From: Blastococcus sp. LR1
GTDB lineage: Bacteria > Actinomycetota > Actinomycetes > Mycobacteriales > Geodermatophilaceae
NCBI RefSeq assembly: GCF_020166105.1
Contig: NZ_JAIUJY010000007.1
Coordinates: 124,001 to 188,000, forward strand
DNA: 64,000 nt
Reading direction: 5' to 3'
This document shows positions 37,186 through 44,552 of this stretch, piece after piece. Under the pieces are notes generated by a model, which was not told the DNA's origin, made no database searches, and was given only the letters and a program-made list of their open reading frames with translations. How positions within the stretch are numbered: position 1 is the stretch's first letter; each line of letters begins with the position of its first letter. A program made the translations under genes and the position numbers.

Positions 37186-38742
37186 ATGAGCACCGCACCC
37201 ACGGGCCCGTCCGCCACCGCGGACGGGCCCGTGGTCGTTCCACGTGGAACGCCGTCCCCCGACCGGGTGGTGCCGTCCTGGACCGATCCGGTCGTCCGCC
37301 AGGCCAGCGAGGCCGTGGGCGGGCCGTGGGGACGGTTCGCCGTCACGGGGCGGGCGCTGTTCTGGACGCCGCTGCGGATCTGCCTGCTGTTCGCCGTGCT
37401 GGCGCTCGCCGTCGCGTGGGTGAAGCAGGCGCCGTGCGCCGACGGGGACTGGACCGGGCAGGTCCAGTACACGCACTTCTGCTACTCCGACACCGTGCCG
37501 CTGTTCGGCCTGCACGGCCTCGACGACGGCGCGCTCCCCTACCTGGAGAGCGACGTCGAGTACCCGGTGCTGACGGGCGGCTTCATGGCCGCCGCCGCGG
37601 CGGTCTCGGGGACCTACGACCGGATGGCCGCCGTCTCGGCGGCGCTCCCGTCGGTGCCGCCGGTGCAGAGCTACTACGTGGTCACCTGCCTGCTGCTCAC
37701 CGCCTGCGCCTTCCTCGTCGTCCGGGCGGTGCTGGCCCTGGCGGGGCGGCGACCCTGGGACGCGGCGATGATCGGGCTCTCGCCCCTGCTCGTCGTGCAC
37801 GCCTTCACCAACTGGGACCTGTTCGCGGTGGCGCTCGCGACCCTCGGGATGTGGGCGTGGGCGCGGAACCGTCCCGTGCTGGCCGGGGTCCTGATCGGGC
37901 TCGGCGTGGCGGCGAAGCTCTACCCGGCCTTCCTCCTGGGCGCGCTCTTCCTGCTCTGCCTGCGGGCAGGGCTGCTCCGCGTGTGGCTGCGCACCGCGCT
38001 GGCGGCGGCCGGGGCCTGGGCGCTGGTCAACGTGCCCGTCGCGTGGCTGGCGACGGAGAACTGGGGACGCTTCTTCCGGCTCAACAGCGTCCGCCCCGCG
38101 GATCCGGACTCGCTGTGGAACCTGGCGCTGCACCTCACCGACGACGGGATCCTCGACGGCCCGCTGGCCGAGGGGCAGACGCCGGTCGTGCTCAACGCGC
38201 TGGTTGCGGTGGCGCTGCTCGCCGGGGTGGCGGCGGTCGGGTGGCTGACGCTCGCGGCGCCCGTCCGGCCCCGCGTGGCCCAGATCGCCTTCCTCCTCGT
38301 GGCGGTCTTCCTGCTCACCAACAAGGTCTGGAGCCCGCAGTACTCGCTGTGGCTGCTCCCCCTGGCCGTGCTGGCACGGCCGCGCTGGCGGTCGCTGCTG
38401 CTCTGGCAGGCGACCGAGGCGCTCCTGTGGGTTCCCCGGCTGCTCTGGTACCTGGGGCCGGACGCCCGCGGCGTGGACGTCGAGTGGTTCCTGCTCGCCG
38501 TGGTGCTCCGCGACGTCGCCGTCGTCGCGCTCATGGCGCTCGTGGTGCGGGACGTGCTGGACCCCGACCGCGACGTCGTCCGCACCAGCTGGCCGGGCGT
38601 GGACGACCCCGCCGGCGGTCCGCTCGAGCGGAGTGGCGACGTCGTCGTCCTCGCCGCCGGCCGCCTCCCGGAACGATCAGGTCTCCTGATCACCAGGCGT
38701 CCTGGCTCACGATCGACGGTGAGCCAGGACGACACCAGGTGA
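37186..38742 (+). CDS. GT87/DUF2029-type integral membrane glycosyltransferase (Rv0051-like)
   Basis: A 518-residue polytopic protein with roughly ten membrane helices, resembling polyprenol-phosphate mannose-dependent transferases. Features: LRICLLFAVLALAVAWVKQAPC, a first periplasmic loop with DVEYPVLTGGFM (acidic residues as in GT-C enzymes), FTNWDLFAVALATLGMWAWARN, GVAAKLYPAFLLGALF and NKVWSPQYSLWLLPLA. By position after ponA it corresponds to mycobacterial Rv0051. Sugar and acceptor unknown. A parS palindrome lies in the first 22 codons. Confidence 0.83.
   Translation: MSTAPTGPSATADGPVVVPRGTPSPDRVVPSWTDPVVRQASEAVGGPWGRFAVTGRALFWTPLRICLLFAVLALAVAWVKQAPCADGDWTGQVQYTHFCYSDTVPLFGLHGLDDGALPYLESDVEYPVLTGGFMAAAAAVSGTYDRMAAVSAALPSVPPVQSYYVVTCLLLTACAFLVVRAVLALAGRRPWDAAMIGLSPLLVVHAFTNWDLFAVALATLGMWAWARNRPVLAGVLIGLGVAAKLYPAFLLGALFLLCLRAGLLRVWLRTALAAAGAWALVNVPVAWLATENWGRFFRLNSVRPADPDSLWNLALHLTDDGILDGPLAEGQTPVVLNALVAVALLAGVAAVGWLTLAAPVRPRVAQIAFLLVAVFLLTNKVWSPQYSLWLLPLAVLARPRWRSLLLWQATEALLWVPRLLWYLGPDARGVDVEWFLLAVVLRDVAVVALMALVVRDVLDPDRDVVRTSWPGVDDPAGGPLERSGDVVVLAAGRLPERSGLLITRRPGSRSTVSQDDTR
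37236..37251. promoter_or_regulatory. parS: parS site within the GT87-like gene
   Basis: CGTTCCACGTGGAACG is a perfect 16-bp palindrome with the same GTTCCACGTGGAAC core as the sites at parA and pcnA. It lies in codons 17-22 of the gene, about 25 kb from parA. Confidence 0.88.
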
Positions 38743-38753
38743 GCCAGGAGAGG

Positions 38754-39566
38754 TCAGCCCAGGACTGACCTCAAGGAGGCGATCTCCTCCGCGTGGCTCG
38801 CGGCGTCCCCGGGGGTCTCGAGCACCACCGGGCAGTCGGCGGCGCGGGCCACCTCGACGAGGAGCTCGGTCGGGATCTCGCCGGCGGCCAGGGGGGCGTG
38901 CCGGTCACGGCTGGACCCGGCGGCGTCCCGGCTGTTGTTGAGGTGGACCAGGTCGATCCGGCCGGTGATCGCCCGGACGTCGGCCACCGCGGTGGTGAGA
39001 TCCCAGCCGGCGGCCCAGGCATGACAGGTGTCGAGCACGAAGCCGGCGCCGAACTCGCCCACGGCGTCCCAGAGCCGGGCCAGGGCGTCGAGGTCGCGCG
39101 CCATCGCGTTGCCGCCGCCCGCGGTGTTCTCGATCAGGACGGGGAGCGGAAAGCCACCCTCGTCCGCCTGCCGGGCGAAGGTCTTGCGCCAGTTGTCGAC
39201 GCCTGCGGCGGGGTCGTCGGCGGCGAGGACGTGGCCGCCGTGCACCACCAGGCCCCGGGCGCCCACGGCGGCCGCGGCCTCCGCGTGCTTGCCCAGGAGC
39301 TTGCGACTCGGGATGCGGATGCGGTTGTTCGTCGTCGCCACGTTCAGCACGTAGGGCGCGTGCACCACGACGGCGAGCCCCGAGTCGCGCAGCTGCTCGG
39401 CGTCGGGCCGCGGTCCCGGTGCCGTCCAGCCCTGCGGATCGGCCAGGAAGATCTGGACGCCGTCGGCATCCATCTCGGCCGCTCGGGCGAGCGGACCGCC
39501 GGCGGCGAGCTCGTCACCGCCGGCCGGATCGGTGCCGACGTGTACGCCGATCGGGTGCGATCCCAT
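38754..39566 (-). CDS. nfo: Endonuclease IV (AP endonuclease family 2)
   Basis: Cuts DNA at abasic sites in base-excision repair. The 270-residue TIM-barrel protein shows GVHVGTDPAGG, VQIFLADPQGW, VVVHAPYVLNVATTNNRIR, LVVHGGHV, VLIENTAGGGNAMA and LDTCHAWAAGWDL, with metal-ligand histidines and glutamate in place, and DLVHLNNSRDAAGSSRDRHAPL near the end. GAGGAGC precedes the ATG. It is convergent with the GT87-like gene (11 nt apart) and divergent from the secreted protein gene. Confidence 0.93.
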   Translation of the reverse strand: MGSHPIGVHVGTDPAGGDELAAGGPLARAAEMDADGVQIFLADPQGWTAPGPRPDAEQLRDSGLAVVVHAPYVLNVATTNNRIRIPSRKLLGKHAEAAAAVGARGLVVHGGHVLAADDPAAGVDNWRKTFARQADEGGFPLPVLIENTAGGGNAMARDLDALARLWDAVGEFGAGFVLDTCHAWAAGWDLTTAVADVRAITGRIDLVHLNNSRDAAGSSRDRHAPLAAGEIPTELLVEVARAADCPVVLETPGDAASHAEEIASLRSVLG

Positions 39567-39647
39567 GCGTGCTCCTCGAATCTCCGACTACTTGCAGGTT
39601 TACCCGTATCGCTTGCGTCACATCTTCGTTGAAGGGCGTGACGGGGG

Positions 39648-39661
39648 TTACTCGCCAGTAA
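39648..39661. promoter_or_regulatory. Palindrome TTACTCGCCAGTAA upstream of the secreted protein gene
   Basis: TTACT-CGCC-AGTAA, 5-bp arms, 28 nt before the ATG at 39689 and inside the nfo divergent gap. It looks like a TetR-type operator; no regulator is assigned. CGTCAC...GTGACG (39616-39643) is a second, weaker inverted repeat beside it. Confidence 0.45.
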
Positions 39662-39688
39662 TGGTGTGACGACGTGGAGGAGCAGAAG

Positions 39689-40744
39689 ATGGCAACGGGT
39701 CGCATCCGTCGTACAGCCCGGCGGGGTATCGCCGCGGCGGTCCTCGCGTGGATGGGTGTCGTCACCGCATCGGTCGCCGCAGCACCCGAGGCCCAGGCCG
39801 CGCCGGCCGCGACGGTGGAGATCCGGAACGTCACGCCGCCGCTGGCCAGCATCGACCCGGGCGGCACGGTCACCTTCGTGAACAAGATCCCCGCGGAGAA
39901 CCGTGGCGGCATCTCGATCCCGCTCCCGCTCGGCAACATCTCGGTCGGGGCGACGGTGTACACCGACGTCGCCGTCTCCTTCTTCGGGGAGACGCGCAAG
40001 CTGCAGCCCGAGCAGAGCGCGGCCTGGAGGTTCGACGCCCCCGCCACGGCCGGCGCGATCACCTACACGTACCGCGTCGTCCCGCAGGCGTCCCTGCCGC
40101 TCGGCGTCAGCGTCCAGCAGGTCGTCGACCGGGTGCTGGGCTCCCTGCCGCCGCTGCCGGCGCCCGTTCCGTACGTCGTGCAGACGATCGCCCCCGTCCT
40201 GCCGAACCTGCCGGGTGTCAACCTGCCGCAGCTGCCCCAGGTGACGCTGCCGCAGGTGCCGGGGCTCACCGAGCCGAACCCGCCGGGCGCCCCCGTTCCC
40301 ACGCCGCCGCCCGCGGGTGACCCGGCCCCGACGGAGCGTCCGGACGTCAACGGCCCCGGCGACCAGTACCAGTACCCGATGGGCGGCTCCGTGCCCATGT
40401 CGGCCGGCAGCCGGGGCGCCATCGCGGCGTTCGACCCCGCCCGGTTCTCCTTCCCGGGTGCGAGCGCGGATGCGGCCGGCCGCTTCGGCTCCGGTTCCGG
40501 TGCCGGGTCCGGGTCCGGCGGTGTCGCCGGCTCCTACGACGGTGCGTCGGTGCCGGTCTTCGGTCAGCTGGCCGGCCTGGACGGCGCGACGCTCGACGAG
40601 GAGAGCGCCGAGAGCGAGACGGTGAACGCCTCGTCGTCCGAGCCCGTGGCGCTGCCCGCCGCGGCCCTCGCCGCCGTGGTCGCGCTCGCCGCCGTCACCG
40701 CGGCCCTGGTCCGCACCCACCAGGCGTCCCGCGAGACGCGCTGA
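39689..40744 (+). CDS. Secreted, C-terminally anchored protein with cupredoxin-like domain
   Basis: A 351-residue protein with a signal peptide (basic RIRRTARRGIAAAVLAWMG, then AAPEAQAAP), a first domain with VEIRNVTPPLASIDPGGTVTFVNK, the strand pattern of cupredoxin-like proteins, a proline-rich middle, a Gly/Ser-rich stretch, and a C-terminal membrane helix (LPAAALAAVVALAAVTAALV) with a short basic tail. No copper-ligand set can be confirmed and there is no LPxTG motif. GGAGGA lies 6 nt before the ATG. Likely an envelope surface protein of unknown function. Confidence 0.75.
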   Translation: MATGRIRRTARRGIAAAVLAWMGVVTASVAAAPEAQAAPAATVEIRNVTPPLASIDPGGTVTFVNKIPAENRGGISIPLPLGNISVGATVYTDVAVSFFGETRKLQPEQSAAWRFDAPATAGAITYTYRVVPQASLPLGVSVQQVVDRVLGSLPPLPAPVPYVVQTIAPVLPNLPGVNLPQLPQVTLPQVPGLTEPNPPGAPVPTPPPAGDPAPTERPDVNGPGDQYQYPMGGSVPMSAGSRGAIAAFDPARFSFPGASADAAGRFGSGSGAGSGSGGVAGSYDGASVPVFGQLAGLDGATLDEESAESETVNASSSEPVALPAAALAAVVALAAVTAALVRTHQASRETR

Positions 40745-40758
40745 CCAACCACTCACAC

Positions 40759-40800
40759 CGGCCGTGGCCGTCGTCCCTCCGGGGGCGGCGGCCACGGCCG
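40759..40800 (+). terminator. Terminator after the secreted protein gene
   Basis: CGGCCGTGGCCG (40759-40770) pairs perfectly with CGGCCACGGCCG (40789-40800), an 18-nt loop, followed by TTCCC. It isolates the ribosomal protein operon that follows. Confidence 0.75.
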
Positions 40801-40849
40801 TTCCCGGGGCCCTCGGGACGGCGGGGGAGGACCACCCGCCCATCGCTGG

Positions 40850-40855
40850 TAGCCT
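40850..40855 (+). promoter_or_regulatory. Probable -10 element of the rpsF operon
   Basis: TAGCCT, a common actinobacterial -10, about 113 nt upstream of rpsF. It would give a leader of roughly 105 nt containing a hairpin. Confidence 0.45.
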
Positions 40856-40919
40856 GGACTCGCGCGTTCCGGCTCTCTCGTGAGGCCGCCGGGGCGCGCG
40901 ACGCATGTACGACCCTCCT

Positions 40920-40938
40920 GCTGCAGATCCCCTGCAGC
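40920..40938 (+). promoter_or_regulatory. Leader hairpin upstream of rpsF, possible S6:S18 site
   Basis: GCTGCAG-ATCCC-CTGCAGC, a 7-bp perfect stem ending in CCG, 30 nt before the rpsF start. S6:S18 autoregulatory leaders in other bacteria use a hairpin with a CCG motif; the match here is suggestive only. Confidence 0.4.
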
Positions 40939-40967
40939 CGCTGAGACCAGAGGAGGTGGGGTTCTCC

Positions 40968-41255
40968 GTGCGCAATTACGAACTGATGGTCATCCTCGAC
41001 CCCGATCTCGAGGAGCGCACCATCGCTCCCTCGCTCGACCGGTTCCTGACCGTCGTCACCAACTCCGGTGGCACCGTCAAGACCGAGATCTGGGGCCGCC
41101 GTCGGATGGCCTACGAGATCAACAAGCAGGCCGAGGGCATCTACGCCGTCATCGACATCCAGGCCGAGCCGGCCGCCGTGCAGGAGCTGGACCGCCAGCT
41201 GAACCTGAACGAGTCGGTGCTCCGCACGAAGCTGATGCGCCCCGAGGTCCACTGA
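40968..41255 (+). CDS. rpsF: 30S ribosomal protein S6
   Basis: The 95-residue protein begins [16 protein letters not shown] and has [26 protein letters not shown], the conserved S6 core. GTG at 40968 with AGAGGAGG upstream. First gene of the rpsF-ssb-rpsR-rplI operon; ssb starts 2 nt after the stop. Confidence 0.97.
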   Translation: MRNYELMVILDPDLEERTIAPSLDRFLTVVTNSGGTVKTEIWGRRRMAYEINKQAEGIYAVIDIQAEPAAVQELDRQLNLNESVLRTKLMRPEVH

Positions 41256-41257
41256 CC

Positions 41258-41755
41258 ATGGCCGGCGAAACCGTCATCACCGTCATCGGCAACCTCACCG
41301 CCGATCCGGAGCTGCGCTTCACGCCGTCCGGCGCTGCCGTCGCCAACTTCACCGTGGCGTCCACGCCCCGGACCTTCGACCGTCAGTCGCAGGAGTGGAA
41401 GGACGGCGAAGCGCTGTTCCTCCGCTGCAACGTGTGGCGTCAGGCGGCCGAGAACGTGGCCGAGTCGCTCACCCGTGGCTCCCGCGTGATCGTCAGCGGC
41501 CGCCTCAAGCAGCGCTCCTTCGACACGAAGGAGGGCGAGAAGCGCACCGTCATCGAGCTCGAGGTCGACGAGATCGGCCCCTCGCTGCGCTACGCCACCG
41601 CGAAGGTCACCAAGGCCTCCCGCGGTGAGGGTGGCGGTGGCGGCGGCGGTTTCGGCGGCGGCGGTGGTGGCGGCGGCTTCGGTGGCGGCGGTGGCGGCGG
41701 TGCGAGCGACCCCTGGTCGACGCCGGCCGGCCCGTCCGACGAGCCTCCTTTCTGA
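41258..41755 (+). CDS. ssb: Single-stranded DNA-binding protein
   Basis: The 165-residue protein has the OB-fold ([49 protein letters not shown]), then a glycine/phenylalanine-rich flexible linker (about residues 123-150) and an acidic C-terminal tip (SDEPPF, a variant of the usual DDDIPF) used for partner docking. Placed between rpsF and rpsR as in most bacteria. Confidence 0.97.
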   Translation: MAGETVITVIGNLTADPELRFTPSGAAVANFTVASTPRTFDRQSQEWKDGEALFLRCNVWRQAAENVAESLTRGSRVIVSGRLKQRSFDTKEGEKRTVIELEVDEIGPSLRYATAKVTKASRGEGGGGGGGFGGGGGGGGFGGGGGGGASDPWSTPAGPSDEPPF

Positions 41756-41782
41756 TCCCCCTCACTTTTTCTGGAGAACCAG

Positions 41783-42019
41783 GTGCCCAAGCCTCCTGTT
41801 CGCAAGCCCAAGAAGAAGGTCTGCCAGTTCTGCAAGGACAAGGCGACCTACGTCGACTACAAGGACACGACCCTGCTGCGGAAGTTCATCTCCGACCGCG
41901 GCAAGATCCGTGCCCGCCGCGTCAGCGGCAACTGCAGCCAGCACCAGCGTGACGTCGCCGTGGCCGTGAAGAACAGCCGCGAGATGGCGCTGCTGCCCTA
42001 CACCTCCACGGCGCGCTGA
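41783..42019 (+). CDS. rpsR: 30S ribosomal protein S18
   Basis: The 78-residue protein ([20 protein letters not shown], then [21 protein letters not shown]) keeps the CxxC and the later Cys/His, so it is the zinc-containing C+ form rather than the zinc-independent paralogue. GTG start; rplI follows after 2 nt. Confidence 0.97.
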   Translation: MPKPPVRKPKKKVCQFCKDKATYVDYKDTTLLRKFISDRGKIRARRVSGNCSQHQRDVAVAVKNSREMALLPYTSTAR

Positions 42020-42021
42020 TC

Positions 42022-42477
42022 ATGAGCACCATGAAGCTGATCCTCACGCAGGAGGTCACCGGTCTCGGTTCCTCCGGCGACTCCGTCGAGGTCAAGGGCG
42101 GCTACGGCCGCAACTACCTCCTGCCCCGCGGTCTGGCCATCCTGGCCACCCGCGGTGCCGAGAAGCAGGTCGAGTCCCTGCGCCGGGCGCGTGCCACCCG
42201 CGACGTGCGGTCCCTCGAGGAGGCGCAGGCCGTGGCCGGTCGCCTCACCGGTCTGACCGTCCGTGTGCCGGCTCGCGCCGGCGACGGCGGCCGCCTGTTC
42301 GGCCGGGTCACCACCGCCGACGTCGCCGCTGCGGTCACCGCTGCCGGCGGCCCGGAGCTGGACCGTCGCCGGATCGAGCTGCCCAGCAGCATCAAGACCA
42401 CGGGCCAGCACACCGTCACCGTGCGGGTGCACCCCGAGGTCGTCTCTCAGCTGACCATCGAGGTCGTCGCCGGCTGA
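42022..42477 (+). CDS. rplI: 50S ribosomal protein L9
   Basis: A 151-residue two-domain protein: [21 protein letters not shown] and [17 protein letters not shown] form the N-domain, followed by the long helix and the C-domain with [16 protein letters not shown]. The ATG at 42022 or the ATG at 42031 (MKLIL) may be used. A strong hairpin follows the stop. Confidence 0.96.
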   Translation: MSTMKLILTQEVTGLGSSGDSVEVKGGYGRNYLLPRGLAILATRGAEKQVESLRRARATRDVRSLEEAQAVAGRLTGLTVRVPARAGDGGRLFGRVTTADVAAAVTAAGGPELDRRRIELPSSIKTTGQHTVTVRVHPEVVSQLTIEVVAG

Positions 42478-42510
42478 TGCCGGTGAGCCGCTGAGTGGCT
42501 CTGTACCGCC

Positions 42511-42548
42511 CGCGAGGGGCGTCGGACAACCGTCCGGCGCCCCTCGCG
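42511..42548 (+). terminator. Terminator after the rpsF-rplI operon
   Basis: A 17-bp stem, CGCGAGGGGCGTCGGAC with GTCCGGCGCCCCTCGCG (one G-U pair), and a 4-nt loop, 34 nt after rplI. No T-run. Confidence 0.8.
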
Positions 42549-42803
42549 GCATTCGTGGACCAGGTAGCTCCTGAGGCCGCTGCGCGCGGTGTCGCCACAG
42601 TGGCCCAGCGGTGGACGCGCGCCGTCCCGTCGGTGTCCGCGCGCCCGTGTGACTCGTGGTGCGCGTCGCGAAAAAAAGTTGGGGCCAATTTCCCGTCCAC
42701 AGCAGTGGGACGGTGTTCGCGCAGGTCGGCGCGGTGTTCGGGGAACAGGTGCCCCGGCTGTCCCCCGCTTTCTCCACATGTCGACACGCCTCCGTCCACC
42801 GAC

Positions 42804-42812
42804 TTGTCCACA
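42804..42812 (+). promoter_or_regulatory. Consensus DnaA box upstream of dnaB
   Basis: TTGTCCACA exactly matches the actinobacterial DnaA box, 213 nt before the dnaB start and about 37 kb from oriC. Confidence 0.7.
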
Positions 42813-43024
42813 AGTTGTGCAGATCGGCGTGCACACCGGTGGTGGACTGCGGCGGCTCGCCTTCCCTAACGTCCTCCGTGGCCGCCGGATCCCGGGACTG
42901 TCAGTCCCCTCCGGTAGGCAGTGACCGAACGTCTGTTCGGTCCGGCGCAGCCCGTCGAACTCGCGTACTTCCCCTGCGCGCAGTGGTGTCGCGGGCGCGC
43001 CCGCAAGGAGATGGAGGTACCCCC

Positions 43025-44395
43025 GTGGCGGTGGCCGACGAGTTCAGCCGACCGACTGCGACGGCGCCGGCGTACGACCGGCAGCCGCCCCAGGACGTCG
43101 CGGCGGAGCAGTCGGTGCTCGGCGGCATGCTGCTGAGCAAGGACGCGATCGCCGACGTCGTCGAGGTCCTGCACGGCGCCGACTTCTACCGGCCGGCCCA
43201 CCAGGTGATCTTCGACTGCATCATCGACCTCTACGGCCGGGGCGAGCCCGCCGACGCCATCACCGTGGCCGCGGAGCTCAACCGCACCGACCAGCTGTCG
43301 AAGATGGGCGGCGCGGTCTACCTGCACACCCTCATCGCCTCGACGCCCACGGCGGCCAACGCCGGCTACTACGCCGCGATCGTGGCCGAGCAGGCCGTGC
43401 TGCGCCGGCTCGTTGAGGCGGGCACCCGCGTGGTCCAGCTGGGCTACGGCGCGGCCGGCGGCAAGGGCGACGTCGACGACATCGTCGACCGCGCCCAGCA
43501 GGAGATCTACGACGTCACCGAGAAGCGGATGAGCGAGGACTACTCGCGCCTCGAGGACGTCCTGCAGCCCACGATGGACGAGCTCGACGCGATCGCCTCC
43601 CGCGGTGGCACCGCACGCGGTGTGCCCACCGGCATCCGCGACCTGGACGAGCTGACCAACGGTCTGCAGGCCGGTCAGATGGTCGTCATCGCGGCGCGAC
43701 CCGGTGTCGGCAAGAGCACGCTGGGGCTGGACATCGCCCGGTCGGCGACGGTCAAGCACGGGATGCCGGCCTGCATCTTCTCGCTCGAGATGAGCAAGCA
43801 CGAGATCACCATGCGTCTGCTCTCGGCCGAGGCGAAGGTGCCGCTGCACCACATGCGCGCCGGCACGCTGTCCGACGAGGACTGGGCGAAGCTCGCCCGC
43901 CGCATGGGCGAGGTGGCCGATGCGCCGCTGTACATCGACGACTCCCCGAACATGACGATGATGGAGATCCGGGCCAAGGCGCGGCGGCTCAAGCAGCGCA
44001 ACGACCTCAAGCTGATCGTCATCGACTACCTCCAGCTGATGACCTCCGGCAAGAAGGTCGAGAGCCGCCAGCAGGAGGTCTCGGAGTTCTCCCGTGCGCT
44101 GAAGCTGCTGGCCAAGGAGCTCGAGCTCCCGGTCATCGCGATGTCGCAGCTGAACCGTGGCTCGGAGCAGCGTCAGGACAAGAAGCCGATGCTCTCCGAC
44201 CTCCGTGAGTCCGGCTCGATCGAGCAGGACGCCGACATGGTCATGATGATCCACCGCGAGGACATGTACGAGAAGGAGTCCCCGCGGGCCGGCGAGGCCG
44301 ACATCATGCTGGTCAAGCACCGCAACGGCCCCACGGCCAACGTCACCGTCGCCTTCCAGGGGCACTACAGCCGCTTCGTGGACATGGCCAACTAG
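43025..44395 (+). CDS. dnaB: Replicative DNA helicase DnaB
   Basis: Hexameric helicase of the replication fork. The 456-residue protein has the N-terminal domain (PPQDVAAEQSVLGGMLLSKDAI), the linker and the RecA-like motor with Walker A VIAARPGVGKSTL near 222, SLEMSKHEITMRLL, Walker B LIVIDYLQLM and DLRESGSIEQDADMVMMI. No intein interrupts it, unlike dnaB of several mycobacteria. GTG at 43025 has GGAGG upstream; GTG at 43031 is also possible. The DciA-like loader is encoded at 1435-1935. Confidence 0.96.
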   Translation: MAVADEFSRPTATAPAYDRQPPQDVAAEQSVLGGMLLSKDAIADVVEVLHGADFYRPAHQVIFDCIIDLYGRGEPADAITVAAELNRTDQLSKMGGAVYLHTLIASTPTAANAGYYAAIVAEQAVLRRLVEAGTRVVQLGYGAAGGKGDVDDIVDRAQQEIYDVTEKRMSEDYSRLEDVLQPTMDELDAIASRGGTARGVPTGIRDLDELTNGLQAGQMVVIAARPGVGKSTLGLDIARSATVKHGMPACIFSLEMSKHEITMRLLSAEAKVPLHHMRAGTLSDEDWAKLARRMGEVADAPLYIDDSPNMTMMEIRAKARRLKQRNDLKLIVIDYLQLMTSGKKVESRQQEVSEFSRALKLLAKELELPVIAMSQLNRGSEQRQDKKPMLSDLRESGSIEQDADMVMMIHREDMYEKESPRAGEADIMLVKHRNGPTANVTVAFQGHYSRFVDMAN

Positions 44396-44413
44396 CCCTC
44401 CGATCCGCACCGA

Positions 44414-44446
44414 CCGCCCGCCTCTCGCCTCGCGAGCGGCGGGCGG
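44414..44446 (+). terminator. Terminator after dnaB
   Basis: CCGCCCGCC pairs with GGCGGGCGG around a GC-rich loop, 18 nt after the dnaB stop. Moderate evidence, no T-run. Confidence 0.6.
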
Positions 44447-44449
44447 ACG

Positions 44450-44465
44450 CGTTTCACGGGAAACA
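44450..44465. promoter_or_regulatory. Degenerate parS-like site
   Basis: CGTTTCACGGGAAACA matches the universal parS TGTTTCACGTGAAACA except for the first base and one central T to G change. The broken CACGTG core may weaken ParB binding. Confidence 0.4.
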
Positions 44466-44552
44466 GTCATCAAGATCGATTCGACGACCGATCGGTTGTG
44501 CCCCACGTCACTCTCGGCTAGGAACAGGGTCCCCTCAGTATTTGGAGCCCCC

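Larger units (their letters stand above)
42478..43024. promoter_or_regulatory. rplI-dnaB intergenic region with DnaA boxes
   Basis: No gene is supported in these 547 bp. After the terminator at 42511-42548 there is an A-tract (gaaaaaaagtt, 42670-42680) and then a cluster of DnaA-box-like sites: a consensus TTGTCCACA at 42804-42812, TTCTCCACA at 42770-42778 (one mismatch) and weaker sites at 42694-42702 and 42792-42800. The consensus box lies in ACTTGTCCACAAGT, a short palindrome, and is followed by TGTGCA...TGCACA (42816-42835). The dnaB start has GGAGG just upstream. Confidence 0.55.

Noticed and set aside
41626-41710. Short tandem GGCGGCGGT-type repeats, considered as a possible repeat array.
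   Set aside because: They encode the Gly/Phe-rich linker of SSB and have no spacer structure, so this is not CRISPR.
43025-44395. Possible intein in dnaB, as in some mycobacteria.
   Set aside because: The helicase sequence is continuous through Walker A and B and of normal length (456 aa).
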